A stretch of 64,000 bases of DNA from Bombyx mori. Lineage: Eukaryota; Arthropoda; Insecta; Lepidoptera; Bombycidae. The notes below the pieces were generated by a model. It made no database searches. It was not told the DNA's origin and was given only the letters and a program-made list of their open reading frames with translations. The stretch lies in the NCBI RefSeq assembly GCF_030269925.1, contig NC_085107.1, forward strand, positions 14,942,001-15,006,000, in the 5' to 3' direction. Both the position numbers and the translations under genes were made by a program. Below, one piece after another: positions 22,841-35,870 of the stretch (its first letter is position 1; each line of letters begins with the position of its first letter).

Positions 22841-25149
22841 CTTTCTCTAAGTGTCATACCAACGTACTACGATCGCCAACTGGAATTTACTGGTAGTAGG
22901 GTAATGTTTATTTGAAAAAATCTACCAGAAAGTTTCGAAATAAGTAGGATCCCTAAGTCACTATGCATTGTATTCTATCAATCATAGTACAGGTTTTTCT
23001 TCGTTGTTACAATATGTTGTGTTTGTTCATATATCATAAAAGCCTGAACAGAAACTTAACTAATAAGTCTTTCCGGGATTGCCAAAAGGCGTTTTTAAGA
23101 GTCAAAACACGGATTTCGCGCCATGGATAATCACCACAGTCCGTGGTCAGTTTATGTGAAACTTATTGGCACAGAATAAGTAAAGTAAGAATCGCAGTAA
23201 ACGCTAATTGTCATTCGATTAGTTTTGAACAATTTTGAGAAGGAGCTAGGTTTTAAATAGGGAGATTTCCTAATTTTTATAACCAAAGAAAAACAAACAA
23301 AAAAGCAATGTATTATCAAATGATATGTATTCATTCAATTAAAAGATACAGTGCCTTAACGATAAAGCTCCTCAGTGAACTCCATAATTAATAAAACTCG
23401 TAAAACCACCAGTTGCGACAGTACAGGCCAATCAAATTCGCACGCCCTCTTGTTTAATATTTGAACATTCTAATATAAAATATGTTAAGTAGTATGATAA
23501 ATATTCGAGTAGTATTACAATATTTTTCTTTAAGTAATTGCTATTAAAATTAAAGTAGACAAAAGTCTACCCGAATCATAATAACAATATATTTTTGTAA
23601 TGATTAGATTGCACGATCTTATTCCCAGATCGAGTTCTATATGGTCTGTCTCAAAATGTTTTACTGGTTTGTTCGTACCGAGGCCTGGAAATTATATTGT
23701 CGAATCAGTAGGCTAGCGAAATCCCTCATCCGACTCATTTCAAAAGAAAAGAACTATCAGAAATTGACCACAGATTATCACTAACGATCCGCTCTATTAA
23801 GAGTTCTAGAAAAACGGTGGACAGCGATAAGACGGATTAAGCTTGTGATGAGATCAGGGCACTATATCTCATCCATACCGAGCAAAGAACAAGTTTTCAC
23901 TGCCTTATCCACGTTGCAGCCACAGTCATGACACATCGTCACACAAGTCACGTTACACGTACATATTTACTGAGTAATTCGTACCCGGCCAGCTTCTAAT
24001 TTTTTGTAGTGCCATGAATCACGCCACCTTGTTCGGCACATCGACAATAGAATGGCAGCCTTAAGGAGAGCACCGTCGCCATGAGCCAGGCTCAAACTTC
24101 CCGAAACGAGCACAGCAGATCCAACAACCGTTCGTTCAGCAAGTACCAGCGTTAACGTAAACGTTAAGATTCACCATTCACACAATTCTGCAAGGACCAA
24201 ACGAATCTCCTTGACGGTCCGCAGACTGACTGATCGGTCAGTTGTTTGAACCACGGATGAAGTAGTGGGCGTACAGCCGATTTTTTTTTATTTCGCTGAA
24301 ACCGCGTAGTCGTGTCCCCAATAAAATAAATGTAAGATTATAAGCAGCAGCAAATGTAAACTTGGACTACATGACACATGTTAACAATTTGATTCAATAA
24401 TTTTCACAATACGAAAAATTTAAAGCATTTAGTTAAACTTGATACAAAAAAAACATTATGAATCATGTATTGATACCTTATACATACAAGAATAAGTGAT
24501 CATGTCACAACATCCACGTTGAAGGAATAACATCGTATGATAAAAAAAGAGATAGACCTCAAACATCTAAAATGACATTGGGATGTCTATGTATTATCAA
24601 ATCAAAAATAATAAAATAGACGGGTTAGGAACATTTGTAATATATAGAAAATAACATTTTATTAGAGAATTTGAATATACCAAGCCTCATATATAATTTA
24701 CCAAAAAGAAGCTTCTGTTCCCGAGTACAGAAATAAATAGACCTTTCAAAACATCATTTATTTAAACAAATTGAATCGGTTCCTTGTCGCCTCCTGACTC
24801 ACTTTACGAGTATTTTTGCACCGTGCCGCCGTGAAATCTAATTTACTTAGTTATTCGATCTCAGCAAAACATTGAGAAGTTGGCACCGAGGTAAAAAATA
24901 AGACGACGAACAGTAGAAAAACGAATCATACTTTGTTCAGAAGCTGTGCTAATCACAAAATTAACGAAACGTAGCATTTTGATTGCTGAAATCTACATGA
25001 CTAAATTACTTTAATTCAATAAAATCGCTTAAAATCCAGATCGCATCAGGGGCGCTATCAAATATCATATTCGATTTTAAGCTTTCGATAAGGTAGCTAC
25101 CCATCGATACATTAGGACGTCTCAACTTAATGATGCGGATGTCGACAAG
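22841..25149. other. No recognised gene; small SINE remnant
   Basis: Positions 24505-24545 (CACGTTGAAGGAATAACATC, then GTATGATAAAAA) match the Bm1 segment just after its tRNA-like head. A GC-richer patch at 24000-24280 has no clear coding frame or repeat match. Confidence 0.4.
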
Positions 25150-25700
25150 TCACGAGTGCGTCAGCTGTCAGCCGCACCGCGTCAAGAATGGGAACCAACA
25201 ATGAGGTGCCACTATTGTGGCTGCAATGAGGATACAGCACACACTCGCTGTCTGCTTCGCTTGGGAGCAGCGACGTGTTCTTGTCGCCTAAATAAGACTG
25301 GGCCTATCGCTACGACCTCTGGAAGGCGATGGTCGATTTCTGTCAATACCCCAACACCTAGTATAGGCGCGGAGCGTGAGAGAAAGGTTTTATCTCCGCA
25401 TCCATCGAACTGGCGCCCAGTTCTAGATCCTGTAAGAGGTGGCGTCATTGCGTTTCTACCAATCAGGCTGACTCTGGTCCGGCAGGGTATCCCGGAACAC
25501 CACCTCCCTTTCCGGTGTCCATTGAGAGACCGCATATCTAATTGCAGCGGTGATCGCGATCGCCCCTAGTCCCACTCCTAAACAGCGCTCAGACATTCGA
25601 GCAAGAGCGCAAATAATTTGTTTAGTGAGTAGTTTCGACAGTTTCACATATCCTGCTCGCCTCTTCGGCGGCATCCCGTAGGAGTATGAGCCCACGGCTT
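25150..25700 (+). pseudogene. Degraded LINE ORF2 3' end with CCHC-like motif
   Basis: The frame from 25156 reads MRCHYCGCNEDTAHTR, resembling the C-terminal zinc-knuckle region (C..C....DTA.HT...C) of R1/LOA-type LINE ORF2 proteins. Shifting frame shortly after gives a continuation (AWEQRRVLVA, then LEGDGRFLSI) that also resembles that region, so at least one frameshift is present. The patch is GC-rich against AT-rich flanks, as LINE coding relics are here. The frames on the opposite strand are shadows. Confidence 0.55.
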
Positions 25701-26790
25701 CAAAGAAAAATAATTTGTCATCGGAAAAAAAATGTAATTTATTTAAGAACTCTCCTGCTATTCCCGTGTAGTCAAGTGCTTTTCACATTGCTTATTCCAG
25801 TTCTAATCTTCAAATAGTCATTCATTGCTTTACCATTGATTCGGAATCCAGTTCCACCATTAAGGAAAACAGGCAATAAAGTCATGTCTTGCCCATTTCG
25901 ATATATTTATTTGGCATTGCCGGTATTTCACATTAGATATCAACTGTCCGTGTTTCTTATAAGTTCTCATTTGACAAAAATATCAAGAAACCTGTCAAAC
26001 CTTGATCGTACTACGAGTATATTATGTATGTGTTATTCTGATGTATAAGTCATTACATTGCGAACTTTCTGTCAAAATACGTCCAGTATTTTTTGCGTGA
26101 AAGATTTGCAAACATCGATCCATTCTCATTAACTTTCATAACATTAGCAGGATGAAGAGAAACAGACCCGAGGGTAGGACACCGGCTCTCCCAAAATTAT
26201 AGCTCGAAAATTATGTACATCAACTAATTTCGATTTTTTTATTCTGTCAATATATTGCCTCTTAAAATTTTATTTATTTTACATTTTTTATCCGCAATTT
26301 CTTAAATTATAGTTCAAAGGCGATGGTCATTAACGCTACGTTGCAAAACTATCACGGAATACGAGATTAGAAACGGATTTCCAACGTTTAATTACTAAAT
26401 ATACCCGAATAGTGCTAAGCTGAATGGAATTACTAATAGCTATGGGCGTTTGCGTTATTCTACCTTCCGCATTTCCGTGCTATCGAACACGCGAAATCAG
26501 TCTCCGGACGTTGTCGATCGATGACTATCTAGGCTTAGTCAGATTGAGTTAAACCACCTGTAATTTGGATCGTCTGATATCTATTAAATTGCTCGCTTGA
26601 ATTAATTTATGCCGAGCTTTTTAAATGTAGTTCATATTATATTTTCGTTACAGTTATGTAAACAAAGTATTTTTTTGTTTCATCTTCGTCATTATAACAT
26701 CTGAAAAACATATACTACCTAGGTCACAGTTATTTTTATGGCAGTATTTGTTTAAAAAGTAATTAGTGTAAATTTACTTATATCACTATA
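25701..26790. other. AT-rich stretch without a recognised feature
   Basis: No coding frame, RNA gene or known repeat recognised. Confidence 0.4.
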
Positions 26791-28097
26791 CTTAGTCTGG
26801 CCATAAATACTGTTACAATTAAAAATAAACAAAATATTACATTTGAATGTGGAATCTGTCATTTTTATATGATTACTTATTGAGTTTTCTCATTTTGGCG
26901 CCAATACATTGTACAATATTTTGCGATATTAAAATGGAGCGGGGTGATAAAGAGAACCGAATCGCTGTGATTGCATTGCACAAAGTAGGTATGGAGCCAA
27001 ATGCAATTTTTAAAACTCTCCATACGCTTGGTATTAGTAAAATGTGTGTGTACCGGGCTATTAATAGGTGCAATGAGACCTCCTCTGTTTGTGACAGAAA
27101 AAGATCTGGCCGTCCACGTAGTGTTCGTACGAAAAAGGTGGTCAAAGCAGTAAGGGAAAGTATTCGAAGAAATCCTGTCCGGAAGCAAAAGATTTTACCT
27201 CGGGAGATGAAGATAGCACCTAGAAGCATGTCGCGTATTTGAAAAGATGACTTAGGACTTACAACCTGTAAGAGACGTACTGGTCATTTCTTAACTGATA
27301 ATTTAAAAGAGAATAGGGTGGTAAAATCGAAACAACTACTGAAGCAGTACGCAAAGGGAGTCATACAAAAATTTGTTTACGGATGAGAAAATTTTTACAA
27401 TTGAACAACTTTTTAACAAACAAAATGACCGTATTTATGCTCAAAGCTCTAAGGAAGCTTCCCAATTAGTCGACAAAGTGCAACGTGGGCACTATCCAAC
27501 TTCAGTGATGATTTGGTGGGGTATTAGCTATAAAGGAGTGACTGAGCCATACTTTTGTGAAAAAGGTATCAAAACATCGGCATAAGTGTATCAAGATACC
27601 ATTCTTGAGAAGGTAGTGAAGCCCCTTAACAACACCATGTTCAATAATCAAGAATGGTCCTTCCAGCAAGACTCAGCGCCAGGTCGTAAAGCTCAGTCTA
27701 CGCAGTTTTGGTTGGAAACGAACGTTTCGGACTTCATCAGAGCTGAAGACTGGCCGTCGTCTAGTCCAGATCTTAATCCGCTGGATTATGATTTATGGTC
27801 AGTTTTAGAGAGTACGGCTTGCCCTAAACGCCATGATAATTTGGGGTCCCTAAAACAATCCGTACGATTGGCAGTGAAAATTTTTCCCATGGAAAGAGTG
27901 CGTGCTTCTATTGATAACTGGCCTCAGCGTTTAAAGGACTGTATTACAGCCAATGGAGACCACTTCGAATAAGCTTTTTATACTTTAAATTGCTTTATAT
28001 TTATGTATTAAACTAACACACTGTAAAAGTAATAAATGTTATTTGCCATAGAATTTTTTTTGTTTTCCTTTGTAACAGTATTTATGGCCAGACTAAG
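26791..28097 (+). mobile_element. maT-type mariner, 1307 bp, intact TIRs
   Basis: It is flanked by TA at 26789-26790 and 28098-28099. The TIRs are CTTAGTCTGGCCATAAATAC at the left and its exact reverse complement at the right (28078-28097); both continue into TGTTACA. It is the same family as 9019-10277 in opposite orientation. The terminal repeats look functional; the gene inside is broken. Confidence 0.95.
26934..27972 (+). pseudogene. maT mariner transposase, broken by two stops and a frameshift
   Basis: The ATG at 26934 (MERGDKENRIA) matches the sister copy. The frame is interrupted by a TGA at 27240-27242 (in RILKDDLG), a frameshift near 27360 (in the GGHRKTLFTDEK region) and a TAA at 27583-27585 (in TSAQVYQD). 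After that it is open to 27972. The three catalytic Asp positions remain readable: FTDEKIF, QQDSAPG and PLDYDLW. It keeps 18 residues after AQSS (a KEASQLVDK... stretch) that the copy at 9.1 kb has lost. It cannot make a full transposase. Confidence 0.92.
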
Positions 28098-29014
28098 TAT
28101 ATCAATACATTTACGTTTACCCCCTACTTTGTATAATATGTCTCTTGCAATTATTGATCGATTTACATATTGTTTTACACGACCAATTACTCTCACTGTA
28201 GCAATGAATAAACTTGGAAAATATTTTCTGAACTTTTCGCGGCGCTAGCACCTGCCGCTACAGAAATAGTATGAGCAGGGCGCCGACACCTACGCCATTG
28301 AACTTTAATCGTTGTAACTTCAAAACGAAGTTTAACTTGTAAGGTCACGTATCAAAGCTGAAGGAAATCAATACAACACATTAATACTTCCCGAGACAAA
28401 AGTGAAATAGTTTGTAAGGTTATATCGTTCATTACGCATAATGGAAAACACATGAATCGAGAACTTTTTTGGTGAATGTGTGTGAAATGAACTAAAAATA
28501 GTTCATTTTTACTAGCCTACAAAACTTTGAAATGAATAAAACAATAACAGAAAACAAATTGCGAAACCTATGCAATCAAATATCTAATTTCGCAATACGG
28601 CTCGCCACTGATCATTCGGCACTGATCATCATGATCGGCACGCTTCATTTTGGCAAAGGTTAATAATCGTTTTTCTATAATGTTTTTTTGTTTGTTTTCA
28701 TCTATTAAAATTAATAACACACAATTTTCATTTTTTATTTTGTAGCTACCAATTAATGAATTTCAGTGTTATCAACACAAGTCTTTCCCAACACTAAAAA
28801 AATATCATAAATGAACCTAAATCTCGGGGTGTTAGTGGTTATGGGCAGAAAGAAACCTACAATGACTACTGGGAGAACACTAGTTTATTGAAAAAGCTCG
28901 CATAGTTGTTACCAGTCGATGTTTTTGTTCAGTTACAAATAATTCGATTTTCAAGTTCAATGCGAAAGAATTCATAAATCGCAGTTTCTAAGTAACAAAC
29001 AGTTTTATTATTTA
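28098..29014. other. AT-rich stretch without a recognised feature
   Basis: A short GC-richer patch at 28235-28295 and a direct repeat of CACTGATCAT (around 28606-28630) are the only structures seen. Confidence 0.35.
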
Positions 29015-29264
29015 CTAGCTGTACCCGTCCGTTTCGCTGGGCATTTAAAATTAACATTATTATTTCTCACCCCCACAAACATTCTCATCATTAACGCCCC
29101 CGCAACTGGTGTAGGGAGTCCAACACTCATATAAATATTAGCCTATCCATTAAGTACATGTATTTTCTACACGGATACAAAGTTTAAAGTCAATCGGATG
29201 CATGGTTCAGTAGTTATAACGGAACATCCGTTAAAACCACTGTAGATTTATATATTAGTATAGA
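29015..29264 (-). mobile_element. Non-autonomous Helitron, 250 bp (family of 5376-5624)
   Basis: Flanks are A at 29014 and T at 29265. The minus-strand ends are TCTATACTAATATATAAATC and GACGGGTACAGCTAG. It aligns along its whole length with 5376-5624, with few substitutions and a nearly equal length. Confidence 0.87.
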
Positions 29265-30834
29265 TAAAGTTAAGTACTGTCTTTAGATATTTCATGAAAA
29301 TTTAGACTAAGCAAAATATATGTTTGCCAGTTTTTAAACGACTCCAAGTGGTAAACATAACTGCGGTTACTTGCTGTTCGTGTAGCAGATACATTTTGTA
29401 TACGTAGAGTCGACCAAATCGCGCCGAGTTACCGCAGTTTGGGTGAACGTCCTTATTTTCGGATACATCCACCAATTCCTTATGTATGTATGTCAACAGT
29501 TTTACTGAGCACTAAACCAACGAAACGAATTGTACGAGTAGGTACGTCATTTTATTCCCTTGCTCGTATGCATACAATAAATACCGCATCCGCGAGGACG
29601 GCAATAAAAATAGAAGGTGCCGCATAACGATGCACGCGCGCTGTGAATTCATTATTATTCTCTCATTAAATAGATGTAAAATTTGGTGATAAAACTAGTG
29701 GAAACCAATATAATTGTAATTGTCTGAAACGATATTTACGTAATTTGTGAGAGTCGTGTATGTATCGTTTCAACTAACCCGCATAGCCATATGAATTTAA
29801 TTTTGAAACAATGAAAAGTATGGAACATAATGCATAATGCATAACCATGAGCAATAATGTTAGTTATTAGATTGTTTCTGAAGAATTAGAATTAGAAGAG
29901 ATCCTAGAATTACAGAGGTCCTATAATTAGAAGCATAACTTGAATTTACAGTGAGCCCATATAGACTTCTCCGGCCCAAATAGATTACTTAATACAAATT
30001 CAGAAATCAAATTAACAACAATCCGTCTGAAATTTATAATCAGACTTTTGGTTCATCAATTAAAATTAAAATAAAACATTCAATTTGCAATCAGGATTGT
30101 GTCCATTTATTAATGAAAGATGAATAGAAGCAGTATTTATTTAACGTTTATTTTCCAAACGATATCGACGTCATCTCTGTGGCCATTAAGCACTGCCTAC
30201 AGTACAAGTGGGTTATCTCCACCCGCTTTGACCGACGCAAGTGAGGAGCGAATTCATACATCTGCTTACATGCAAACTTGAAAATGTACTTCCCCTTAGT
30301 TTAAATAAGAGCTACAAGCTTTCATTTACAATCACATATTTTTGTTCATTCGATATTCATTGAATGGGATGAACGTATTAGTAATATCGATGCTAAGACA
30401 TGTTGTTTAGCGGAGTAATCCTTGTTCGGTATTTTCAGAAAGTTTCACTTGTGACTTGTACCTACAGATACCTACTGCATGTATATACGTTGCCCTTTGT
30501 TACGGAGCTCAAACTGATAAACTGGAACGTGTTGCTAATACAGAGATTATGACGTATTTTGTAATATAAGCGCGTTATGCGCAAATGCGTTAGATAATGA
30601 TAACAATAATATATTGTACATTTTCGGAAAACCATTAACTAAGACGTTAATTTCCTTTATAGTAAGAATCCATACTATAAATAAGTAGCTGGTTTCAGTT
30701 ACTTATAAGACACAATAATTGAAACGAGCAGTGTAGTTTGCTAGGATGATTTCATCCCCGAGCTATCAAACCCTGAAATAAACTCATCCCGTGACGTTCC
30801 CTAGAGGCCATGTCATGTCCCTCAAAGATAGCAC
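29265..30834. other. AT-rich stretch without a recognised gene
   Basis: Frames of 62-64 codons at 29302-29627 lie on both strands over the same bases and have no recognisable motif. Confidence 0.35.
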
Positions 30835-30945
30835 TTCACAATTGCCAATTGCCACTGCCAATGCCACCAGCATTGCGGTTGTCCATGGACATTATGGTAA
30901 CAACATTTCCACTAGGTCACACGGACGCCTCTTTTCGAAAGCATT
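30835..30945 (+). mobile_element. Eroded SINE fragment (family of 52752-52863)
   Basis: ACCAGCATTGCGGTTGTCCA then TGGACATTATGGTAACAACA and the CACTAGGTCACACGGACGCC block follow, in order, the SINE at 52752-52863, with many substitutions. Confidence 0.4.
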
Positions 30946-31089
30946 ACAGAGCAAATCTATTATTTTCAAAGGTCCCGCAACGAATGATTTAGGTCTAATA
31001 ATGCGTTCATACATAGTGGCCTCACTTGTCTATTGTGCGAGATTACCGGTTCGAGATTGGATTTATTTTTTAAATTTCAAGATGTGTCA

Positions 31090-31290
31090 ACGAGCTCGTA
31101 ACCATCGTGATGTTAAGTGCTACTAAAATCCATAGATATCACAACGTTAGTGCTGCCTGCCACTTTGAGACATGAGGTTTACGTCTCAATTTTATATAAC
31201 GGCTTTATCACTAGGAAGGCTAATGTCGACCCGTGAGGCACATTAGTACACAAAATTAGTCAGAATTAGGCCTACCCGCGCAGGCTCAAT
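31090..31290 (-). mobile_element. Eroded Bm1 SINE
   Basis: In plus-strand order the blocks equivalent to ACGAGCTCACAGCCCACC, the AAGTGGTTACTGGAGCC region, the CCACCTTGAGATATAAG region and CCTACCCGTGCGGACTCA are all recognisable but heavily mutated (CGAGCTCGTAACCATCGTGA; GCCACTTTGAGACATGAGG; CCTACCCGCGCAGGCTCA). Confidence 0.5.
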
Positions 31291-33339
31291 CCATCAATAA
31301 TTATGCAAATTGTAATTTAGCAGGCTCTATTTTTATTATCCGATGTTATTCCTTTAATTAAAACATATGTCGTGTACGTATAAAGTAGGTACGTTTTAAT
31401 TAGTAAAATTTTCTTCTGGATTTGAATATCAATATTGACTTTAATGTCAAAAATAAACACCTATAATGTGGGCACAAAGGATATAAGATGAAAACAAGTA
31501 AAAATATTACTGTAAAAGCTCCTGTGGGCGCTATAATGTATACTGTATGTACTGTATAATATATACACTTATAAAATGCGTAGACAAAAATTGATGTCGA
31601 ATTTGCGTGTACCGGCTAGCTATTTACACTCACGGAATATAGCGGCGGAAATCAATTCGAAATCGTACCTTTCCAAACAATTCGGATTGACAGATCTCTC
31701 TAATATTCGTTATTACGTTACAAAGGTGTCGCTTATTTCATTTCAAATATTGTAGTGACGTTAGGTATACATTGTGAAGGAATAATTTAGCCTGCCTTCT
31801 AGGCAGTTTAACGCTTCTTTTGAATTAAAAACTATTAATTTCATTCCTTCCATGTGTTTTAGTTTGTGGAGCAAGTCAGTTTACTTTCTAAATGTCTACC
31901 AAGTAATTTTGTTGAATCAGTAATGTATGATAAAGGTCAAAATATTTACATAGACAACTGAGTGTAATTCAGCAAATATCAAAGGTTAAAAGTTCAGTTA
32001 CGTTTTCTTGACCAAATTTAATAAACATAAAAACTGTATGCCCTAACTGACAATAAGTTGCTATTTTGCTTTTTTTGTATTTTGTGTAGCGATGTAGAGT
32101 CAACGTTATTTGCGAAGAGCACAGGACATTAGTGCAACATATGGCCAATTAGAACGACTCTGCACATGTGCGATTAAATTGACGTTCAAACACAATATTT
32201 ACAAACTTCCCAAAGCACATACAGAATGTACGTACTTACATATAGTACATTCACAGAGATATTACAAAAAAAAAACGCGTTAAATTCTTAAATTACACCA
32301 CATTTACTATGTGCCGAATGTGTAAATTGGGACGCAAACACGATCAGTGACAAACGATGGAATTAGATTTCACATTTTCTAAACGAAACCGCGTGCACAT
32401 GTGTAACCGCTGACGGAGGAATGTAAAAACACCAACAACAAACGAACAGATAAATAAAACTCGAACAAATTTAATTACAAAGTATGTAACAAGGCAAATT
32501 ATTCATAGGACTGCAAACTTTATATAGAACTCTCAGCATTCACTCTTAGCATGACTGCGAGTCCCGGAGGACTAAAACACTGCGCCAGGCTTATACTACG
32601 TGAAATTAGTTTGTATGAACATTTACATTTCTTGTTCCCAAGAATGTATACAAACTTACGTCCACTGAATATACTGTAATATTGACTTCGTGCTGGTACC
32701 CATTATCCTCATACAAATAGTCATCTATCTATAACTAGTGTAGGTCAGAAATTCGCACACAGAGATGTGTGAAGCCACAGACAATCCAGTTTGACCACTA
32801 CGAGTAAGCTTATCGGGGTATTACGACTATAGATAGTGGTATGTTATATCCCGCCTAACCAGAAACATTTACTAACTGCGTTCTATACACACATGTACAT
32901 AGAGCGAAGGGAAAGAGGTAACAAGCTTTGCATTCAACACTCGCAAAGATTTATATTTATCTATTTTCAATAAATAGTAACATCTAAGAAACCTAATTGT
33001 AGTAATCAGTTATTGGAAATATATCCTATTGAGTTAAAAGTGTCTCTCATTGATTACAACATCAATATCATCTCACATGATGTTTGAAAAAGACAAAAAC
33101 AAAGTCTCAAACATAGTCAAAATAAACTCAAGGACAGGAATGCGAGGAATGTGTGTACAAAACAAAATATTTTGGATATTTGCATCAATTAAGTTTATTG
33201 TTAGTGTTAAAAGTTTGCATATTATTCGTTAACTTTGCATTTGATAACATTAAAAAAACTAAGTTTGAATTACAATATTGCCCAAATAAAAAAGAAAGAA
33301 AGAAAAAAGAAATGTTTTGTCCTTAGCACTTTATTATTT
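31291..33339. other. AT-rich stretch without a recognised gene
   Basis: No gene, RNA gene or clear repeat. An AAAG-rich microsatellite lies at 33287-33310, just before the Tc1-like relic. Confidence 0.4.
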
Positions 33340-33600
33340 TTTGACATAAATGCCACAGAGCGCAAATATCTGCGTTCATACCATAACTGCGTGTAGACGA
33401 TTTACTTTTTTGTCCAATAATTTTTCACTGAGCGCATCGCTTTCCGGGCGTCTCCAAACTTTAGACCTTCTATCATCTTGCTTCGGGTAAAATCTAGACT
33501 CATCTGTGAATGTAACTTGAGCTTCGTTATACAAATTTTCGTGATTTCGAGCAAAATTAACTCGGGATTCATGATCCTTCTAGTCCCATGTAGAAGCTAT
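33340..33600 (-). pseudogene. Tc1-like transposase relic
   Basis: The minus strand reads RVNFARNHENLYNEAQ then VTFTDESRFYPKQ, matching the region before and around the first catalytic Asp (FTDE) of Tc1-like transposases, and continues through VWRRPESDA and VNRLHAVMV. A stop interrupts just after that block, and the second and third catalytic residues are not present. No TIRs located. Confidence 0.6.
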
Positions 33601-33799
33601 TGATCATTGAAAGAAATGTTGAATAAAGTTCGAAATAAAATCAAATGAAATTATTGTTATTTACATATTCATATTTGTGGTAAGAACGCAATTTAATTAT
33701 ATATAGAACATTTTGGAAATTAATTAATTTTTGCATTATATCTAAATTTCTACACGACACTGTATTGTATGCGTATACCCATTTCTTAGTATTACTATT

Positions 33800-33801
<2 letters not shown>

Positions 33802-33832
<31 letters not shown>
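33802..33832. repeat. (AT)n microsatellite, about 31 bp
   Basis: Uninterrupted AT dinucleotides. Confidence 0.95.
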
Positions 33833-33835
<3 letters not shown>

Positions 33836-35249
33836 CACTATTATTCCAATGTTCTGTTACATTTTTTTTCAAAGTTTTGCTTTCCATCTTTACTTTGTAT
33901 TAATTATACCTTAAAAATAAGCCAAAGGGATTAATTTAAAATGTTTGTATTAAAAATTAAGAATAGGGCCCTTATTAAGGTTTTTTATTTGAGAATCAAG
34001 AAAACTTCAAAGACTTTTTATCTAGCGAAATCTTTTTGTAAAGGAAAAAGGTTTTTCGTACAGAAAATGAGTAGTTATAAACGTTGGCGTAGAATATAAT
34101 GAACCTACATAGCCTGAAGTTAGATAAAAAGGTCTTGGTAAAGTTATAAGAAGAGAACATCGCCGCGGAACGGTTCACAATGAGTTTACGTGTTATCTGA
34201 TAACGAAATTGTGAAATTTAATAGTTCTACACCAATTTGAAAATATCTACACACTAGTTATTATAAAAATTTTTGCTACTAAGTATATCGTAACGAATAC
34301 TTGCTTATTAAATACTTGAACTATAACAATCCCTGATTCACAGAGCGCTTTTTGGTTGCTGTTTTAGGCAGGGTGGCGTACATATTGCAATATACCGCGT
34401 AATTCCTTCGAAATTTTAAATACAATAAAAGAGAAAGGTCACTTTGTTTACTGCTAACCTAACTGCTCCCGTAGTTAATAAGAGTTGGGTTTTAAAATTC
34501 AATGTAAAAAAATATTATTAGTGATCAAGCCACTCAAGATACTGGACGCCGTGTGCACTCTGCACGAAATACAAAGTCATTAAATAGATTTTGAAAGAGC
34601 ATTACTATTTTTCAACGTTCCGGTGCGCAATTTTTTGTCAACAATTCCCTTTGATGTGTGCAATAAAAAGCCGTATCTAAAAGTTTTATATTATATTTTA
34701 TCGAGGGAAAAAATCTAGAATTTTGTTCGTTCAATCTCGAAAAAGAGAGAAATAATATTGTACCGGAAATCAATACGTTCTAAATACTTGATGTCATAAT
34801 ACTTGCCGCATGATCGATTTAGGAATTACTTAATTTTTAAAGTATGACTTTACTTTTATGTGTAATGAACGAACTAGAAGAATAATCTGTGCGACATCAT
34901 TCTTGTTATTTAAAAAATGTTTATAAAGACAATTAAGATAAGTGGATACCTATATGGTTTTTTAGTCAAAAATACTAAAACAAAGTTAAAATTGAATCAT
35001 CGGATTCTAAATCAATTTACGTTTATCGCCAGGACAAGTTAATTGTAAAAGATGGGGTGAGCTAAATACGTTGAACAACGGAGAAGACAATATATGAAAC
35101 AAAAGACTTAAATCTAGTCATACTGGGATTCTGGAAAGGTCATTTGTAGGAATGAAGAAGATATCTATTATTATTAAGTGTACTCAGATTGCGTGAACCA
35201 TAAAAAAACCAAAGTTTTCAACAAGTACGTCCTACCATTTATGGTATGG
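33833..35249. other. AT-rich stretch without a recognised feature
   Basis: No coding frame, RNA gene or known repeat recognised. Confidence 0.4.
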
Positions 35250-35870
35250 TGGTTATTTGACAGGGAACTAAGGTATTCGACATAACTCTGAGAGTCGGCA
35301 GGCTCATTTCAGCTGAACTTCATTGGGCTGGACATATGTATATGCCGTAGAACTAACGATTGTTAGAGCAGACGGGTTCATGTGTGGAGACCGCGAACCG
35401 GCAAAATTAAAGTGGAACACCTCCGATTAGGTAGTCCGATGACTTCCAAAGGGTGATTCGAAGACCGGTGTTAGTTGGAAGAAAACTATAAATCGTCTTT
35501 TCGCATTAAAAGTGTACAATTTCCAAAAATATTCAAAATTGAGTTAATATGCGGAATCACTTGGTTTCACCAGTATTTTTCTCATAAATACTGTCAAAAG
35601 AGCGTAGTTTAGTTTTTTTTTTAGTTTACCTATTTTTTACTACTATTAACAAAATTAATAAATCATTTTATTTTACTTTAAAAGACAGATAATGTAACTG
35701 GTAAAAAAAAATGTTGCAAAAATGATTAATATTAAAAATATCACATTTTAAACCTTTAAAACAATCTCCTGTAAAATTAGTTAGTTTTGATATTATACAG
35801 TTTTAATGCAAGAAGACGATATGTCTAGCAGTGGACGATTATGGGCTGGTTAATAATGATGATGATAATT
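35250..35870 (+). mobile_element. Degraded LINE 3' end with GAT-repeat tail
   Basis: Positions 35310-35480 read, with frame changes, as the conserved LINE tail (HWAGHMY..., then RPRTGK-like and SDDF/RV-like blocks). Positions 35814-35870 carry TCTAGCAGTGGACGATTATG, GGCTGGTTAA and a TGATGATGATAAT tail, the usual 3' terminus of a Lepidoptera-wide LINE group. AT-rich sequence between the two parts suggests an internal insertion or erosion. Confidence 0.5.

Noticed and set aside
25212..25695. Minus-strand open frames of 107 and 79 codons
   Set aside because: They overlap the plus-strand LINE relic, lack motifs, and are explained by its GC-rich composition.
33802..33832. TA and TTTA tracts as CRISPR-like or regulatory arrays
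   Set aside because: Simple microsatellites without spacers; eukaryotic context makes CRISPR irrelevant.
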